DNA from: Planctomycetales bacterium 71-10
GTDB lineage: Bacteria; Planctomycetota; Planctomycetia; Isosphaerales; Isosphaeraceae
Length of the DNA: 64,000 bases
Assembly: GCA_001898385.1 (NCBI GenBank)
Contig: MKTT01000086.1
Coordinates: forward strand, 18,434 to 82,433
Direction of reading: 5' to 3'
Under the pieces are notes generated by a model, which saw only the letters and a list, made by a program, of their open reading frames with translations, was not told where the DNA came from and ran no database searches. Every line of letters begins with the position of its first letter. Position 1 is the first letter of the stretch. The position numbers and the translations under genes were made by a program. Shown here piece by piece: positions 24,879 to 39,628 of this stretch.

Positions 24879-25674
24879 TGACGGACTTGTCGGCCCAGAA
24901 GCTGTAGCTCGGCTGGTCGAGGGCGAGCGGCCCGGTCGGTTCCTCCGGCCCCCAACTCTGGAGGATGCAGGCTCCCGGGCGGTCGGCTCGCAGGCCGCCG
25001 ATCAACATGCAGTGGCCCCAGGAGCCTTCGGGGGCGCAGAAGCCCTCGGCGTCTCGCTCCATCGCGAAACCCTGGGTCGAGCACACGGTGACGGGATAGC
25101 CGTTCTTCATGGCCGCGAGCAACTCGGCCCAGGTCGTGACCCGGGCCGCGGAGCCGATCCGCATGCCGGCCGCCCTGGCCTTGATCTCCGCGGGAACCCC
25201 GTCTCGCCCCCAAAGCCTGGCGCGCTCTCCGTCGTAGGGGCCTTCGCAGCCCAGGGTCTCGCGACTCGCGACGCCGATCGTCGACATGGCCGAGACGGCA
25301 GCGGAGCCGTAGGAACCGTCGCGGCCCCCGAGGATGCCGGCCACTTCGCGGGAGATCCCATAGATGAATTCGGTCGACGACTCGCGGAAACTCATGGCCG
25401 CGCCGAGGGCGATCTCGACGCACTGAAGCATGTCCAGGCCGTGGCCGTGCCCGTGCCCCACGCAGTCGCCGATCGCCTGCTCCGGATAGGCCGGATAGGC
25501 CCCCAGCACGTCCCGGAACGCCTTATACAGGAGGATCGGCCCGCCATCGCCTTCATCCCCCACGAGCGCGGGGGCGGCCCTGGACAGCGTCGGCCGCCAC
25601 TCGGCGAAACTCCGCTGGATCTCATCGGTTCCGAGCCAGCCGTCGACGAACGGGGATCGCTTCGGATCGCTCAT
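24775..25674 (-). CDS. papain-like (C1-type) cysteine peptidase domain protein
   Basis: 299-aa protein; ATG 25674 is chosen with GAGGAA about 7 nt upstream rather than an earlier in-frame start. The fold is suggested by papain-like signatures: Gln66 (oxyanion) and Cys71 in QAIGDCVGHG, His221 in GSWGHCMLIGG, and ILQSWG (237-242), which has Gln where the catalytic Asn of NSWG normally sits. A central helical part (FRESSTEFIYGISREVAGI) includes the GGRDGSYGSAA turn. It carries no signal peptide. In a phage cluster beside holin-like genes it could be an endolysin-type or head-processing peptidase; both are inference. Confidence 0.7.
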   Translation of the reverse strand: MSDPKRSPFVDGWLGTDEIQRSFAEWRPTLSRAAPALVGDEGDGGPILLYKAFRDVLGAYPAYPEQAIGDCVGHGHGHGLDMLQCVEIALGAAMSFRESSTEFIYGISREVAGILGGRDGSYGSAAVSAMSTIGVASRETLGCEGPYDGERARLWGRDGVPAEIKARAAGMRIGSAARVTTWAELLAAMKNGYPVTVCSTQGFAMERDAEGFCAPEGSWGHCMLIGGLRADRPGACILQSWGPEEPTGPLALDQPSYSFWADKSVIEGMLAQGDSWALAGAPRFAARALPEHWSYHQAA

Positions 25675-25715
25675 GGGGCATTCCTCGATGCGGAGGACGG
25701 CGTCGGGCGGCACGC

Positions 25716-26174
25716 TCAATCACCGGACGCGAGGCCGGCGGCGAACTCGCGCCACAGGGCTGCGAGCGATGCCCGGTCGGAGATCGAGGTTTCGGAGGCG
25801 GGCTTCCCTTCGGGGACGACGGCGGAGAAGTAGGGGGCGACCTTCTGGTCGAAGAGCGAAGTCCGCCCGGCCTTCCACGCCTTCTCCACCACGCCTAGCG
25901 CCTCCGCGATCCCCCGGCCGGACTCCAGGGCCTCGGCCCCGTCCAGCCACGCGGTGGCGTAAGCGGAGGCCAGGCCCCTGGGATAGCCCCGGCCGATCGC
26001 TCGGATGCTCGGGCCGGATGAATCGGCCGGCAACGAGGTGCGAGGAGGTGCCAGGATGCTGACCCCCCACGCGCTGACCGAGGCGACCAGGACCGTCGGC
26101 AGCCACCTCGCGACACCCCGGACCGACGCCGAGATGAACGGGATCGCTCTCACGCGGAATCCCGAGTGCGACAT
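25716..26174 (-). CDS. one-TM protein of unknown function
   Basis: 152-aa protein. A hydrophobic segment near residues 22-42 (RWLPTVLVASVSAWGVSILA) follows a short basic N-terminus, so it is probably membrane-anchored with the rest outside the cytoplasm. The remainder (AWLDGAEALESGRGIAEAL, VVEKAWKAGRTSLFDQKVAP) is helical. It overlaps the upstream HTH gene by 25 nt and ends 41 nt before the peptidase gene, so it belongs to the same transcript and may act with the peptidase. No family recognised. Confidence 0.6.
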   Translation of the reverse strand: MSHSGFRVRAIPFISASVRGVARWLPTVLVASVSAWGVSILAPPRTSLPADSSGPSIRAIGRGYPRGLASAYATAWLDGAEALESGRGIAEALGVVEKAWKAGRTSLFDQKVAPYFSAVVPEGKPASETSISDRASLAALWREFAAGLASGD

Positions 26175-26782
26175 GTCTTCTCATCCTCTTTGCATTGGCG
26201 GGAATCGCGAGGCGACTTGGAGCCCTCGACGGCCGTCGAGCCCGACTTGAAGATGCGAGACCGTCGCTGACGTCGGGTCTCGGCCTCGACCGGGGCGACG
26301 GGAGATTTCGTTTCGTTCGGCCGCCGCGCCCGGCGAGAATTCGACTCGGGCCGGGGATCTGTGGCGGGATCTCGGGCGAGGGCGGGATGGCCGTCCATCC
26401 CCGAGGCCGAGCAGACCATGCAGCAGAGGAGCGACCCTTGCCGAATCGGCCCGTGGTGCGGGCATGGCGAGGTCGGTGTGAACGGCCCTACGGGGAAGAG
26501 GGGGACCAACTCCAGCCACCACGGCGTCCGCGACGCCGCCGAGGGCGACTCGACCGCCATGCCGTCATCGGTCGGGATGGCCGAATCATCAAGTGAGTCC
26601 CGCGTTCGGGAATCTCGCTCCTTGCGGGCACGGGACAGCGCCCTCCGCAGGAGCTGGACGCTCACGCCCGATTCTTCGGCCAGTTCGACGGTCGGCCTGC
26701 CGGCCTCGTGGAGCCGCAGCCACTCCTCGTCGCGGAGGGCCCGGATCTCGCCCATGGCTCGCACTCGATCGGTGGGTCCCAT
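26150..26782 (-). CDS. HTH protein with Cys/His metal-site-like motif
   Basis: 210-aa basic protein and the first gene of the phage-cluster transcript. Two adjacent ATGs (26785, 26782) are possible; AGGAGG lies 7 nt from the second. Residues about 14-58 form a helix-turn-helix (EEWLRLHEAGRPTVELAEES, then GVSVQLLRRALSRARKER). Residues 107-132 carry C107, H109, H110, C120, C121, C124 and H132, a likely zinc site. The tail is Arg/Ser-rich and probably disordered. It could regulate the cluster or act in DNA packaging. The HTH is clear, the rest tentative. Confidence 0.6.
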   Translation of the reverse strand: MGPTDRVRAMGEIRALRDEEWLRLHEAGRPTVELAEESGVSVQLLRRALSRARKERDSRTRDSLDDSAIPTDDGMAVESPSAASRTPWWLELVPLFPVGPFTPTSPCPHHGPIRQGSLLCCMVCSASGMDGHPALARDPATDPRPESNSRRARRPNETKSPVAPVEAETRRQRRSRIFKSGSTAVEGSKSPRDSRQCKEDEKTCRTRDSA

Positions 26783-26785
26783 CAT

Positions 26786-27108
26786 GACGCCTCCTGAGCC
26801 CGCCCGGCCCTCGGTCGACGTCCACACCGAGTAGTGCTATACAAAACGAGGCTGGGAAATGAGAACGGCTTTTTCGTGACCTTGGATTTTGCGCAAAGTC
26901 TTGGAAGGCAAGGCTTAAAAATTTCCGTCGAAAATCGCCGAGGGAAACTTGCTCGCCGTGATGGCCCCTGTGGCGCACTGTCTATGTGGAGGCGAGGTGA
27001 CCTCCCGCTCTATCGGGATACACCTCGCGAGGACGAATCGAGTCGAACACACGCCCGCCCGGCCCTCGCTCGACGTCGAATCGTGATCAGGGACGCTCTT
27101 CGAGGCCG
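26786..27108. other. intergenic region between phage cluster and uvrA
   Basis: About 320 bases without a gene. The part at 26838-26935 is clearly AT-richer than its surroundings and probably holds the promoter of the phage cluster. On the minus strand a weak candidate is TTCTCA (26865-26860) and TATAGC (26841-26836), 18 nt apart, about 50 nt before the HTH gene. No tRNA, integrase or direct-repeat attachment site was seen. Confidence 0.4.
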
Positions 27109-33642
<6,534 letters not shown>

Positions 33643-33694
33643 CCCTGGAATGCCCCCCTATCCTCCCGATCCTGAAACCATCCCAAGGTCGACT

Positions 33695-33724
33695 ACTATA
33701 CGAACGTCCGCCTGCTCCTGTCCA
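33695..33724 (-). promoter_or_regulatory. candidate promoter of uvrA
   Basis: On the minus strand TGGACA (33724-33719) and TATAGT (33700-33695) are separated by 18 nt; each matches five of six positions of the sigma-70 consensus. The predicted start is about 45 nt before the uvrA ATG. No LexA-like operator was recognised. Confidence 0.5.
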
Positions 33725-33813
33725 GCGACCGCCGGTGGATTCCTCGCGGGCCCGGCGAAGGGTAGAGTGGCGCGGCCGATCGGGCGACCGGAAACTGTAT
33801 GAGGAGTATCAGC

Positions 33814-35118
33814 ATGCGTGGCTTCATCGTCCTGGCCTTGGCGTCCCTCATGGCCGCGCCGGCATCGGGTGCCGACCGGCCCCCGAACGTGGTCCTGATC
33901 GTCTCGGACGACCACGCCTGGACGGACTACTCGTTCATGGGCCATCCCCACGTCAAGACGCCCCGCATCGACCGCCTCGCGGCCGAGGGGATGACCTTCC
34001 GGCGCGGGTATGTGCCGTCGAGCCTCTGCTCGCCCAGCCTGGCCTCGATCATCACCGGGCTTTACGCCCATCAGCACCGCCTGACGAGCAACGACCCGCC
34101 GGGGACGGCCGGCGGCTTCGCCCGGAAGGTCGGCGACCCGGACGTGCGCGAGGGGAGGCGTCGGATGGTGGGCTTCCTCGGCTCGGCCCCGACGATCCCG
34201 CGGCTGCTCGGCGACCACGGCTACGCCACTTTTCAGGCGGGCAAGTGGTGGGGCGGGAACTATCGCGACGGGGGCTTCTCCGAGGGCATGACCCACGGCG
34301 ACCCGGAGCGCGGCGGGCGCCACGGCGACGTCGGCCTGGAGATCGGCCGCAAATCGATGCGCCCGGTGCTGGACTTCATCGACCGATCGGTCGACGCCGA
34401 TCGGCCGTTCTTCGTGTGGTACGCACCGATGATGCCCCACCAGCCCCATACGCCGCCGGAGCGTCTGCTGGCGAAGTATCTCGACAAGGCCCCCAGCCCC
34501 CACGTCGCGCGGTACTGGGCGATGATCGAGTGGTTCGACGAGACGTGCGGGGAGCTGCTCGACCACCTCGACGCCCGGAAGGCGGCCGAGGACACGGTCG
34601 TCATCTACCTCGCCGACAACGGCTGGATCCAGGACCCGGAGGCGGCCCGCTTCGCGCCGAGGTCGAAGCAGTCGCCGTACGACGGCGGCCTGCGGACGCC
34701 GATCATCGTGCGATGGCCGGGCAAGGTCCAGCCGCGGGAGGTCGACCGGCCCGTCAGCTCGATCGACGTACTCCCGACCATCCTGGCGGCGGCGGGCGTG
34801 AAGCCGACGGCCGAGATGACCGGCGTGGACCTCCGGGACGAACGGGCCGTCGCGACTCGGCCGGCGGTATTCGGCGAGATCTTCACGCACGACGCCGTCG
34901 ACCTCGACAGGCCGGCGGCGAGCCTCCGCTATCGGTGGGTCGTGGCGGGTGACTGGAAGCTGATCGCTCCCGATCCCCGAAATGCGCCGGGGGAGTCGCC
35001 CCTGCTGTTCAACGTCGCGGCCGATCCCGGCGAAGCTCGGGAGTTGGCCGCCGACGAGCCCGATCGCGTCGCGGACCTGACGCGGCTCCTCGACGGCTGG
35101 TGGCGGCCCGGGGAATGA
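33814..35118 (+). CDS. secreted sulfatase family protein, atypical active-site motif
   Basis: 434-aa protein of the arylsulfatase/alkaline phosphatase superfamily. ATG 33814 is preferred over 33799 because GAGGAG lies 7 nt upstream and the start then gives a clean signal peptide (MRGFIVLALASLMAAPASGA). Seen: metal-binding Asp32/Asp33 (VSDDHAW), the nucleophile region C72-S-P-S-L76, GKWW, MPHQPH and the C-terminal YLADNGW. The usual C-x-P-S-R core has Leu instead of Arg, which may affect formylglycine formation. Probably exported; the substrate (sulfated glycan) is inferred. Divergent from uvrA. Confidence 0.8.
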   Translation: MRGFIVLALASLMAAPASGADRPPNVVLIVSDDHAWTDYSFMGHPHVKTPRIDRLAAEGMTFRRGYVPSSLCSPSLASIITGLYAHQHRLTSNDPPGTAGGFARKVGDPDVREGRRRMVGFLGSAPTIPRLLGDHGYATFQAGKWWGGNYRDGGFSEGMTHGDPERGGRHGDVGLEIGRKSMRPVLDFIDRSVDADRPFFVWYAPMMPHQPHTPPERLLAKYLDKAPSPHVARYWAMIEWFDETCGELLDHLDARKAAEDTVVIYLADNGWIQDPEAARFAPRSKQSPYDGGLRTPIIVRWPGKVQPREVDRPVSSIDVLPTILAAAGVKPTAEMTGVDLRDERAVATRPAVFGEIFTHDAVDLDRPAASLRYRWVVAGDWKLIAPDPRNAPGESPLLFNVAADPGEARELAADEPDRVADLTRLLDGWWRPGE

Positions 35119-35127
35119 GCGTCCCCG
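35109..35127. terminator. short hairpin between convergent genes
   Basis: CGGGGA (35109-35114) and TCCCCG (35122-35127) pair perfectly around a 7-base loop that contains the sulfatase stop codon, directly before the end of the convergent PEP-CTERM gene. There is no T-run, so function as a terminator is weakly supported. Confidence 0.3.
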
Positions 35128-35904
35128 TCAGGATGTCTTGCGGGCCCGGAGGCGCAGGCCCAGCGCCGACGCCGCCGCGAAGACGAGCCAGGTCGAGGGT
35201 TCGGGGACGGGGGCGGCCTGGGGGGCGGCGACGGACTGTTCGGCGATCGCGCCCTGCGGGTCGTCGAGGCTGAGGACCTGCGCCGCGGCCGTCGATCCCA
35301 GGATCACGGGCTTCGGGGCCTCGGGGTTGAACGTCTTCTTGAGGCTGTCGACGATCGAGTCGTTGAACTTCTTGACCGCGTCGGTGCTGGAGTTGTACCA
35401 GCCTTCCAGGGTGTCGCCGACCGACTTCCCGCCCGACTGGCCCTCGATGGCCGCCCGCCAGTATTGCGTCGCGGCCGCGGCGTCGCTCAGGGCCGAGTCG
35501 GTCGCCTTCGCGACCAGGAACGCTTGCCGGGGCGCGACGACGGCCACCTGGCTCGACCGGGCGAGGTCGGCGTTCAGCGACTGGATGGCCATCGCGTCCA
35601 GGCGGAGCGGGCCGACGGCCCCGCGGCCCATAGCCGACGCAACGGTCGGCGTCCCTTCGGGGATGTTGGACCGTCCCGGGAGGCGGTACGCCAGGTAGGT
35701 CGGCGTCGTCCCGTCGGGCAGCGAGCCCCCCGCGCGAGGCAAGGCGATGCGGCGCCCGTCCTGATCCAGCACCACGGCCCGGCGGGCGTCGGTCGTGGAC
35801 GTGTAGGGCCGGAGTGGGGCCGCCGATACGGCCGAGGAGGTCAGGCCGGCCCAGGCGATCCCCAGGCCCAGCGCGGCGGCCCATTGGTTCCGTGCGTCGA
35901 TCAT
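35128..35904 (-). CDS. PEP-CTERM sorting protein
   Basis: 258-aa exported protein. An N-terminal signal peptide (GLGIAWAGLTSSAVSAAP) starts at ATG 35904, with AAGGAC 7 nt upstream. The C-terminus is a textbook PEP-CTERM sorting signal: VPEPSTW, a short hydrophobic stretch (LVFAAASALGL) and basic residues RLRARK. Exosortase would cut there and move the protein to the cell surface or matrix. The body (about 30-215) is helical and Ala-rich with no known catalytic motif. The 9-nt gap to the convergent sulfatase is tight. Confidence 0.85.
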   Translation of the reverse strand: MIDARNQWAAALGLGIAWAGLTSSAVSAAPLRPYTSTTDARRAVVLDQDGRRIALPRAGGSLPDGTTPTYLAYRLPGRSNIPEGTPTVASAMGRGAVGPLRLDAMAIQSLNADLARSSQVAVVAPRQAFLVAKATDSALSDAAAATQYWRAAIEGQSGGKSVGDTLEGWYNSSTDAVKKFNDSIVDSLKKTFNPEAPKPVILGSTAAAQVLSLDDPQGAIAEQSVAAPQAAPVPEPSTWLVFAAASALGLRLRARKTS

Positions 35905-36202
35905 GCGGTGCGTCCTTCCTCTCCAGCCGTCCCGGGGGACGAGGATTCCATTCCATGGGCGTGCCGGCGACGGCCCGGAGGACGGGCGGGGCGGATCGAT
36001 GGGGCGGAGACGTGGGGCGCCGACGTGATGCGATGAGGTCGGCGGGTTTCTATCACGATTCCCTCAAGTTCGGCAATCCGAAATCCGAGGGCGTCCCGAA
36101 CCGTCTCCTTGATGGGACGCCGCCGCCCGCGAACAATAAGGCCGTCGTAGGGCGCAGCGAGCCTGTGGCGGATGATCGGGAATCGAAAAGAAGGGACCGG
36201 TG

Positions 36203-36592
36203 ATGGCCGAGACCAACGGGGTGTTCCCCAGGATCCTGGACGTGGGGCAGTGCAACTTCGACCATGGCAGGATCGCCGGCGTGCTCGCCGAACGCCTCGG
36301 TGCCAAGGTCGACCGGGCCCACGGCCTGGGCGACGCCCGCGGCCTGATGAAGAAGACGCGCTACGACCTCGTCCTGGTCAATCGCCTTCTGGATGTGGAT
36401 CAGACCCCGGGCCTCGACGTGATCCGATCCCTGAAGGACGACGAGGCCCTCGCGGCCGTCCCCGTGATGCTCGTGAGCAATTACCCGGAAGCCCAGCAGG
36501 CGGCCGTCGAGATCGGGGCCGAGTTGGGCTTCGGCAAGGCCGAACTCGATCGGGACGAGACCATCGAAAGGCTCGCGAAGCTCCTGGACTGA
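36203..36592 (+). CDS. degenerate response-regulator receiver domain
   Basis: 129-aa single receiver (CheY-like) domain. ATG 36203 follows AAGGGA; a GTG one codon earlier is possible. The fold pattern is intact: ILDVGQ on strand 1, LVLVNRLLD on strand 3, AVPVMLVSN on strand 4 and GFGKAEL on strand 5 with Lys112. However, the phosphoacceptor Asp on strand 3 is Asn60, and the acidic pair on strand 1 is reduced to Asp13. It is probably a pseudo-receiver working by protein contacts. It has no output domain and no partner kinase next to it. Confidence 0.8.
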   Translation: MAETNGVFPRILDVGQCNFDHGRIAGVLAERLGAKVDRAHGLGDARGLMKKTRYDLVLVNRLLDVDQTPGLDVIRSLKDDEALAAVPVMLVSNYPEAQQAAVEIGAELGFGKAELDRDETIERLAKLLD

Positions 36593-36602
36593 CGCGATCG
36601 CT

Positions 36603-37364
36603 TCAGGCGTCGACCTTCGTGCGGACCCTTCGTCCCGGCCGCCACCCGGCGAAGGCGGGACCGGCGGCGGCCGGGCGCGAGGGGGGGGCCGAGGCCGGGA
36701 CGACCACCCGGAACAGGAACGCGACGTGCGTCGCGGTCCCGGCCAGCACGAACAGGTGGAAAACCTCGTGCGTCCCGAAGCCGGGGGCGAACTCCGCGTG
36801 GGCCAGGTTGAGGGCGGCGCCCAGGCTGTAGAGGACGCCGCCGATCGGCAAGAGCCGCAGCGTTTGCCGACTGTAATCGCGCCGGACGTCCGCGTAGCAC
36901 AGCAGCATGCCCCACCCCAGCGCGAGGTAGATGCTCGTGGCCAGCCACGTCGGGAACGGGCGTCCGACGGCCACGGCCGACCCGCAGACGGCCGAGACGC
37001 CCCACACGGCGACCATCGCCGCCCGTCGGGGCCGGGGCCGCATGAGCGCCCACGCCGCGGGCGTGAAGGTCCCGGCGATCAGCAGGAAGATCCCGACCAG
37101 GTCGAGTCGTCGCAGCAGGTCGATCGTCCGCTCGCTCCCCGGCAGGGCGTGGTACGCCACGCTCGCGCCGTAGCAGGCCGCCATCCCGAAGCCGAAGACG
37201 GCCAGGCCGGCGACCTTCCCGTTCTCGAAGGCGGCGGTGGTCGGGCCGGACGCCGGGCGTCTCCAGGCCGACCGCACCAGGAGCCAGGCCGTCGGGATCG
37301 ACGCGACCAGCCCCAGGGCGTGCGTCAGGGCGCTGACAGGCTCCCTCAGGTCGAACGGCGGCAT
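36603..37364 (-). CDS. hemolysin III / PAQR family membrane protein
   Basis: 253-aa seven-TM protein of the HlyIII/YqfA/PAQR family. ATG 37364 is chosen with GGGAGG 5 nt upstream. Family motifs are visible: ALTHALGL (N-terminal), SVAYHAL at the end of TM3, DLVGIFLLIAGTFTP at TM4, and HEVFHLFVL near the C-terminus. Together the conserved Asp and three His residues form the buried zinc site of PAQR proteins. Enzyme or receptor function in bacteria is uncertain. The C-terminal 30 residues are Pro/Ala-rich and cytoplasmic-looking. Confidence 0.85.
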   Translation of the reverse strand: MPPFDLREPVSALTHALGLVASIPTAWLLVRSAWRRPASGPTTAAFENGKVAGLAVFGFGMAACYGASVAYHALPGSERTIDLLRRLDLVGIFLLIAGTFTPAAWALMRPRPRRAAMVAVWGVSAVCGSAVAVGRPFPTWLATSIYLALGWGMLLCYADVRRDYSRQTLRLLPIGGVLYSLGAALNLAHAEFAPGFGTHEVFHLFVLAGTATHVAFLFRVVVPASAPPSRPAAAGPAFAGWRPGRRVRTKVDA

Positions 37365-37461
37365 GCGCGCCTCCCGGGGATGAGGTGGAGAGGGACGGAC
37401 CGCGCGGGATCGCGCCTTCCGATTGTCGACCGCCGCGGCGAGCCGACTTGACACGATCTGG

Positions 37462-39003
37462 TCAGCCGAGCTGTTCGAGGTCGGCCGCCGCCGGGCCGAC
37501 CACCACGCGCCCGAGGCGGTCGAAGCGCGAGCCGTGGCAGGGGCAGTCCCACGTCTCGTCGTCGTCGTTCCACGCCACGATGCAGCCGAGGTGCGGGCAG
37601 ACGGCGGTCATGGTGTGCAGCGTCCCCCGCTCGTCGCGGTACGCCGCCACCTTGGAGAGCCCCTTGCGGATCACGGCCCCGCGCCCGGGCTCGATCTCGC
37701 CGGCGTCGGAGACGTCGCCGCCGGTGAGCCAGTCGGCGTACTGGCGGGCGACGTTGGCGTTCTCCTTGACGAAGTCCGTGATCGCCCTCAGCGGCTTCCG
37801 CGACGGGTCGTAGAGCCCGGCCCAGGGGTTCTCGCGACCGACGATCAGGTCGGTGATGAGGATGCCCGCGATCGTGCCGTGGGTCATGCCCATCCCCGAG
37901 TCGCCCGTGGCGATGTAGACGTTCCCCTCGTCGAGCGGGTTCTTGCCCAGGAACGCCAGGCCGTCGAGCGTCTCCTGCACCTGGCCCATCCAGCGGTGAT
38001 CGATCGCCTGCATCATCGGGAAGCGGCCCCGGGCCCAGGCTTCGAGTCGCCCGTACCGTTCCTCGTGGTCCGTCGCCTGGCCCGTCTTGTGGTCCTCGCC
38101 GCCGATGATCAGCAGGTCGTGGTCGGGGTAGTCCGGGTCGTCGGAGAGGTCCTGGATCCGGACGTAGTGGTAGGGGTCGACCGTGTCCCAGTAGAGGGCC
38201 TTCGGGACGGCCCCCCTCGGCACGCGGCCGGCGATGACGTAGGAAAGGTAGGGGGCCTGCTTCGTATGGATGGCGTACATGTCGTTGATCGGCGAATTCG
38301 TCGCCACGACCGCCGCGCGGGCGACGACCTTCGGGCCCCCCTCGGTCTCGATGCGGGCCAGGTCCCCTCCCGCCACCGACTTCACGCGGGTGCCGTTGAA
38401 GATCCGGCCGCCGCGCCTCTCCAGGGCCTTCGCCAGGCCGTCCAGGTACTTGAGCGGGTGGAACTGGCCCTGGTCGGGGAATCGGAGGCAGGGGCCGCTG
38501 TCGAACGGGGCCGAGGGGACGTCCGGCAGCCGTTCCACGCGTGACAGCCCCGCGCGATGCGCGGCGGCCTCCTCGCGGGCCAGCAGGTCGCCGGGGTCGT
38601 CGGGGCCGAGGAGGAGGTAGCCGTCGAGCCGGGCGAAATCGCAGTCGATCGCCTCGTCGCGGACGACCTGGGCGATCTTCTCGATGGCCGCGGTGTGGCT
38701 CTCGGCCGCCAGCCTGGCCCCCTCGACGCCGTGGATCCGCTCGATCTCGGTATATCGGTCGTCGATGGCGTTCGACAGGTGGGCCGTGGTCCGCTCCGTC
38801 TCGCCGCCGCCGATCGGGCCGTCGTCGAGGACCACGACGCGACGGCCTTCGCAGGCCAGCAGATAGGCCGTCGACAGGCCCGCGATCCCCGCCCCGACGA
38901 CGCAGACGTCGGCCTCCAGGTCCTCTGCGAGGGGCTTCCTCTCGGCGATCGTCTCGTCGGCCGTCCAGCTCGATCGATTCCGCCCCGACTCGTCGCGTCG
39001 CAT
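37462..39003 (-). CDS. FAD-dependent oxidoreductase fused to Rieske domain
   Basis: 513-aa flavoprotein of the DadA/glycine-oxidase type. GAGIAG (37-42) starts the dinucleotide-binding fold, followed by VVVLDDG, the ERTTAHLS active-site loop and GDSGMGMTHG (FAD contact near residue 400). The last 50 residues are a Rieske [2Fe-2S] domain with ligands C469, H471, C487 and H490, and an extra Cys pair (C474, C489) able to form the supporting disulphide. Such fusions channel electrons from substrate oxidation to an acceptor. ATG 39003 is used; an upstream frame is low-quality sequence. Confidence 0.85.
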   Translation of the reverse strand: MRRDESGRNRSSWTADETIAERKPLAEDLEADVCVVGAGIAGLSTAYLLACEGRRVVVLDDGPIGGGETERTTAHLSNAIDDRYTEIERIHGVEGARLAAESHTAAIEKIAQVVRDEAIDCDFARLDGYLLLGPDDPGDLLAREEAAAHRAGLSRVERLPDVPSAPFDSGPCLRFPDQGQFHPLKYLDGLAKALERRGGRIFNGTRVKSVAGGDLARIETEGGPKVVARAAVVATNSPINDMYAIHTKQAPYLSYVIAGRVPRGAVPKALYWDTVDPYHYVRIQDLSDDPDYPDHDLLIIGGEDHKTGQATDHEERYGRLEAWARGRFPMMQAIDHRWMGQVQETLDGLAFLGKNPLDEGNVYIATGDSGMGMTHGTIAGILITDLIVGRENPWAGLYDPSRKPLRAITDFVKENANVARQYADWLTGGDVSDAGEIEPGRGAVIRKGLSKVAAYRDERGTLHTMTAVCPHLGCIVAWNDDDETWDCPCHGSRFDRLGRVVVGPAAADLEQLG

Positions 39004-39142
39004 GGCATCGCCCCCCCGCCCCGATCCCGGGGCCGACCATGGCCTCGCGGCCTCCGCGGCCGAGCCCGAGGAACGCCATGCATCTCGCGGGCCGAATCCT
39101 CGCCGCGAGGGGGCCGGCCGACGCCGCCGCGGCCCGCCCGGT

Positions 39143-39589
39143 TCATGAGTCCGCGGGGATGATCGAGATCTCGCCGTTCCGCTCAAGGATGGCGTACCTG
39201 ATCGAGGCCAGGGAGCCCAGCCCTTGCGACTGGCGAGCGGCCTCCAGCACGTCCTCGACGTCGACGCGCGCCCAGGCCATGCGATCCTCCAGGAGTCGGC
39301 CCTCCTCGACGAGGATGGTCGGCAGGCCGTCGACGAGCCGATCGAGCGGCTTCCAGATCCTCTTGGCCGCCGCCAGGATCAGGTCCATCCCCAGCAGCGT
39401 CAGGATCGCCAGCGCCGCGGTGGTGAGCGAGAAATCGTCGCCCACCATCGCGTTCTGGGTCGCCTCGCTGATGAGCAGCAGGAGCACGAAATCGAACGGC
39501 CGCATCTCGCCGAGCGTGCGCCGGCCCGCCGCCCGGATCACGAAGAGGAGCAGGAGGTACACCCCGGCCGCGCGGAGGATCGTGCTCAT
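39143..39589 (-). CDS. YetF/DUF421 family membrane protein
   Basis: 148-aa protein with three TM helices (about 5-20, 33-50, 58-75) and a C-terminal soluble domain. The signature RTLGEMRPFDFVLLLLISEA and the later VDGLPTILVEEGRLLEDRM identify the YetF/YcaP (DUF421) family. The domain (about 85-148) lies in the cytoplasm. Function is unknown, perhaps membrane stress sensing. It is the last of three codirectional genes with the one-TM protein and GH116 upstream. Confidence 0.85.
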   Translation of the reverse strand: MSTILRAAGVYLLLLFVIRAAGRRTLGEMRPFDFVLLLLISEATQNAMVGDDFSLTTAALAILTLLGMDLILAAAKRIWKPLDRLVDGLPTILVEEGRLLEDRMAWARVDVEDVLEAARQSQGLGSLASIRYAILERNGEISIIPADS

Positions 39590-39628
39590 GGCGCTCGCGT
39601 CTCTTCGGCCCGCGGGCCGTCCCGGGCT

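Noticed and set aside
27030..27080. Possible tRNA 3' end or attachment core (GTTCGACTC on the minus strand)
   Set aside because: The flanking bases do not pair as a T-arm and no acceptor or anticodon arm could be placed.
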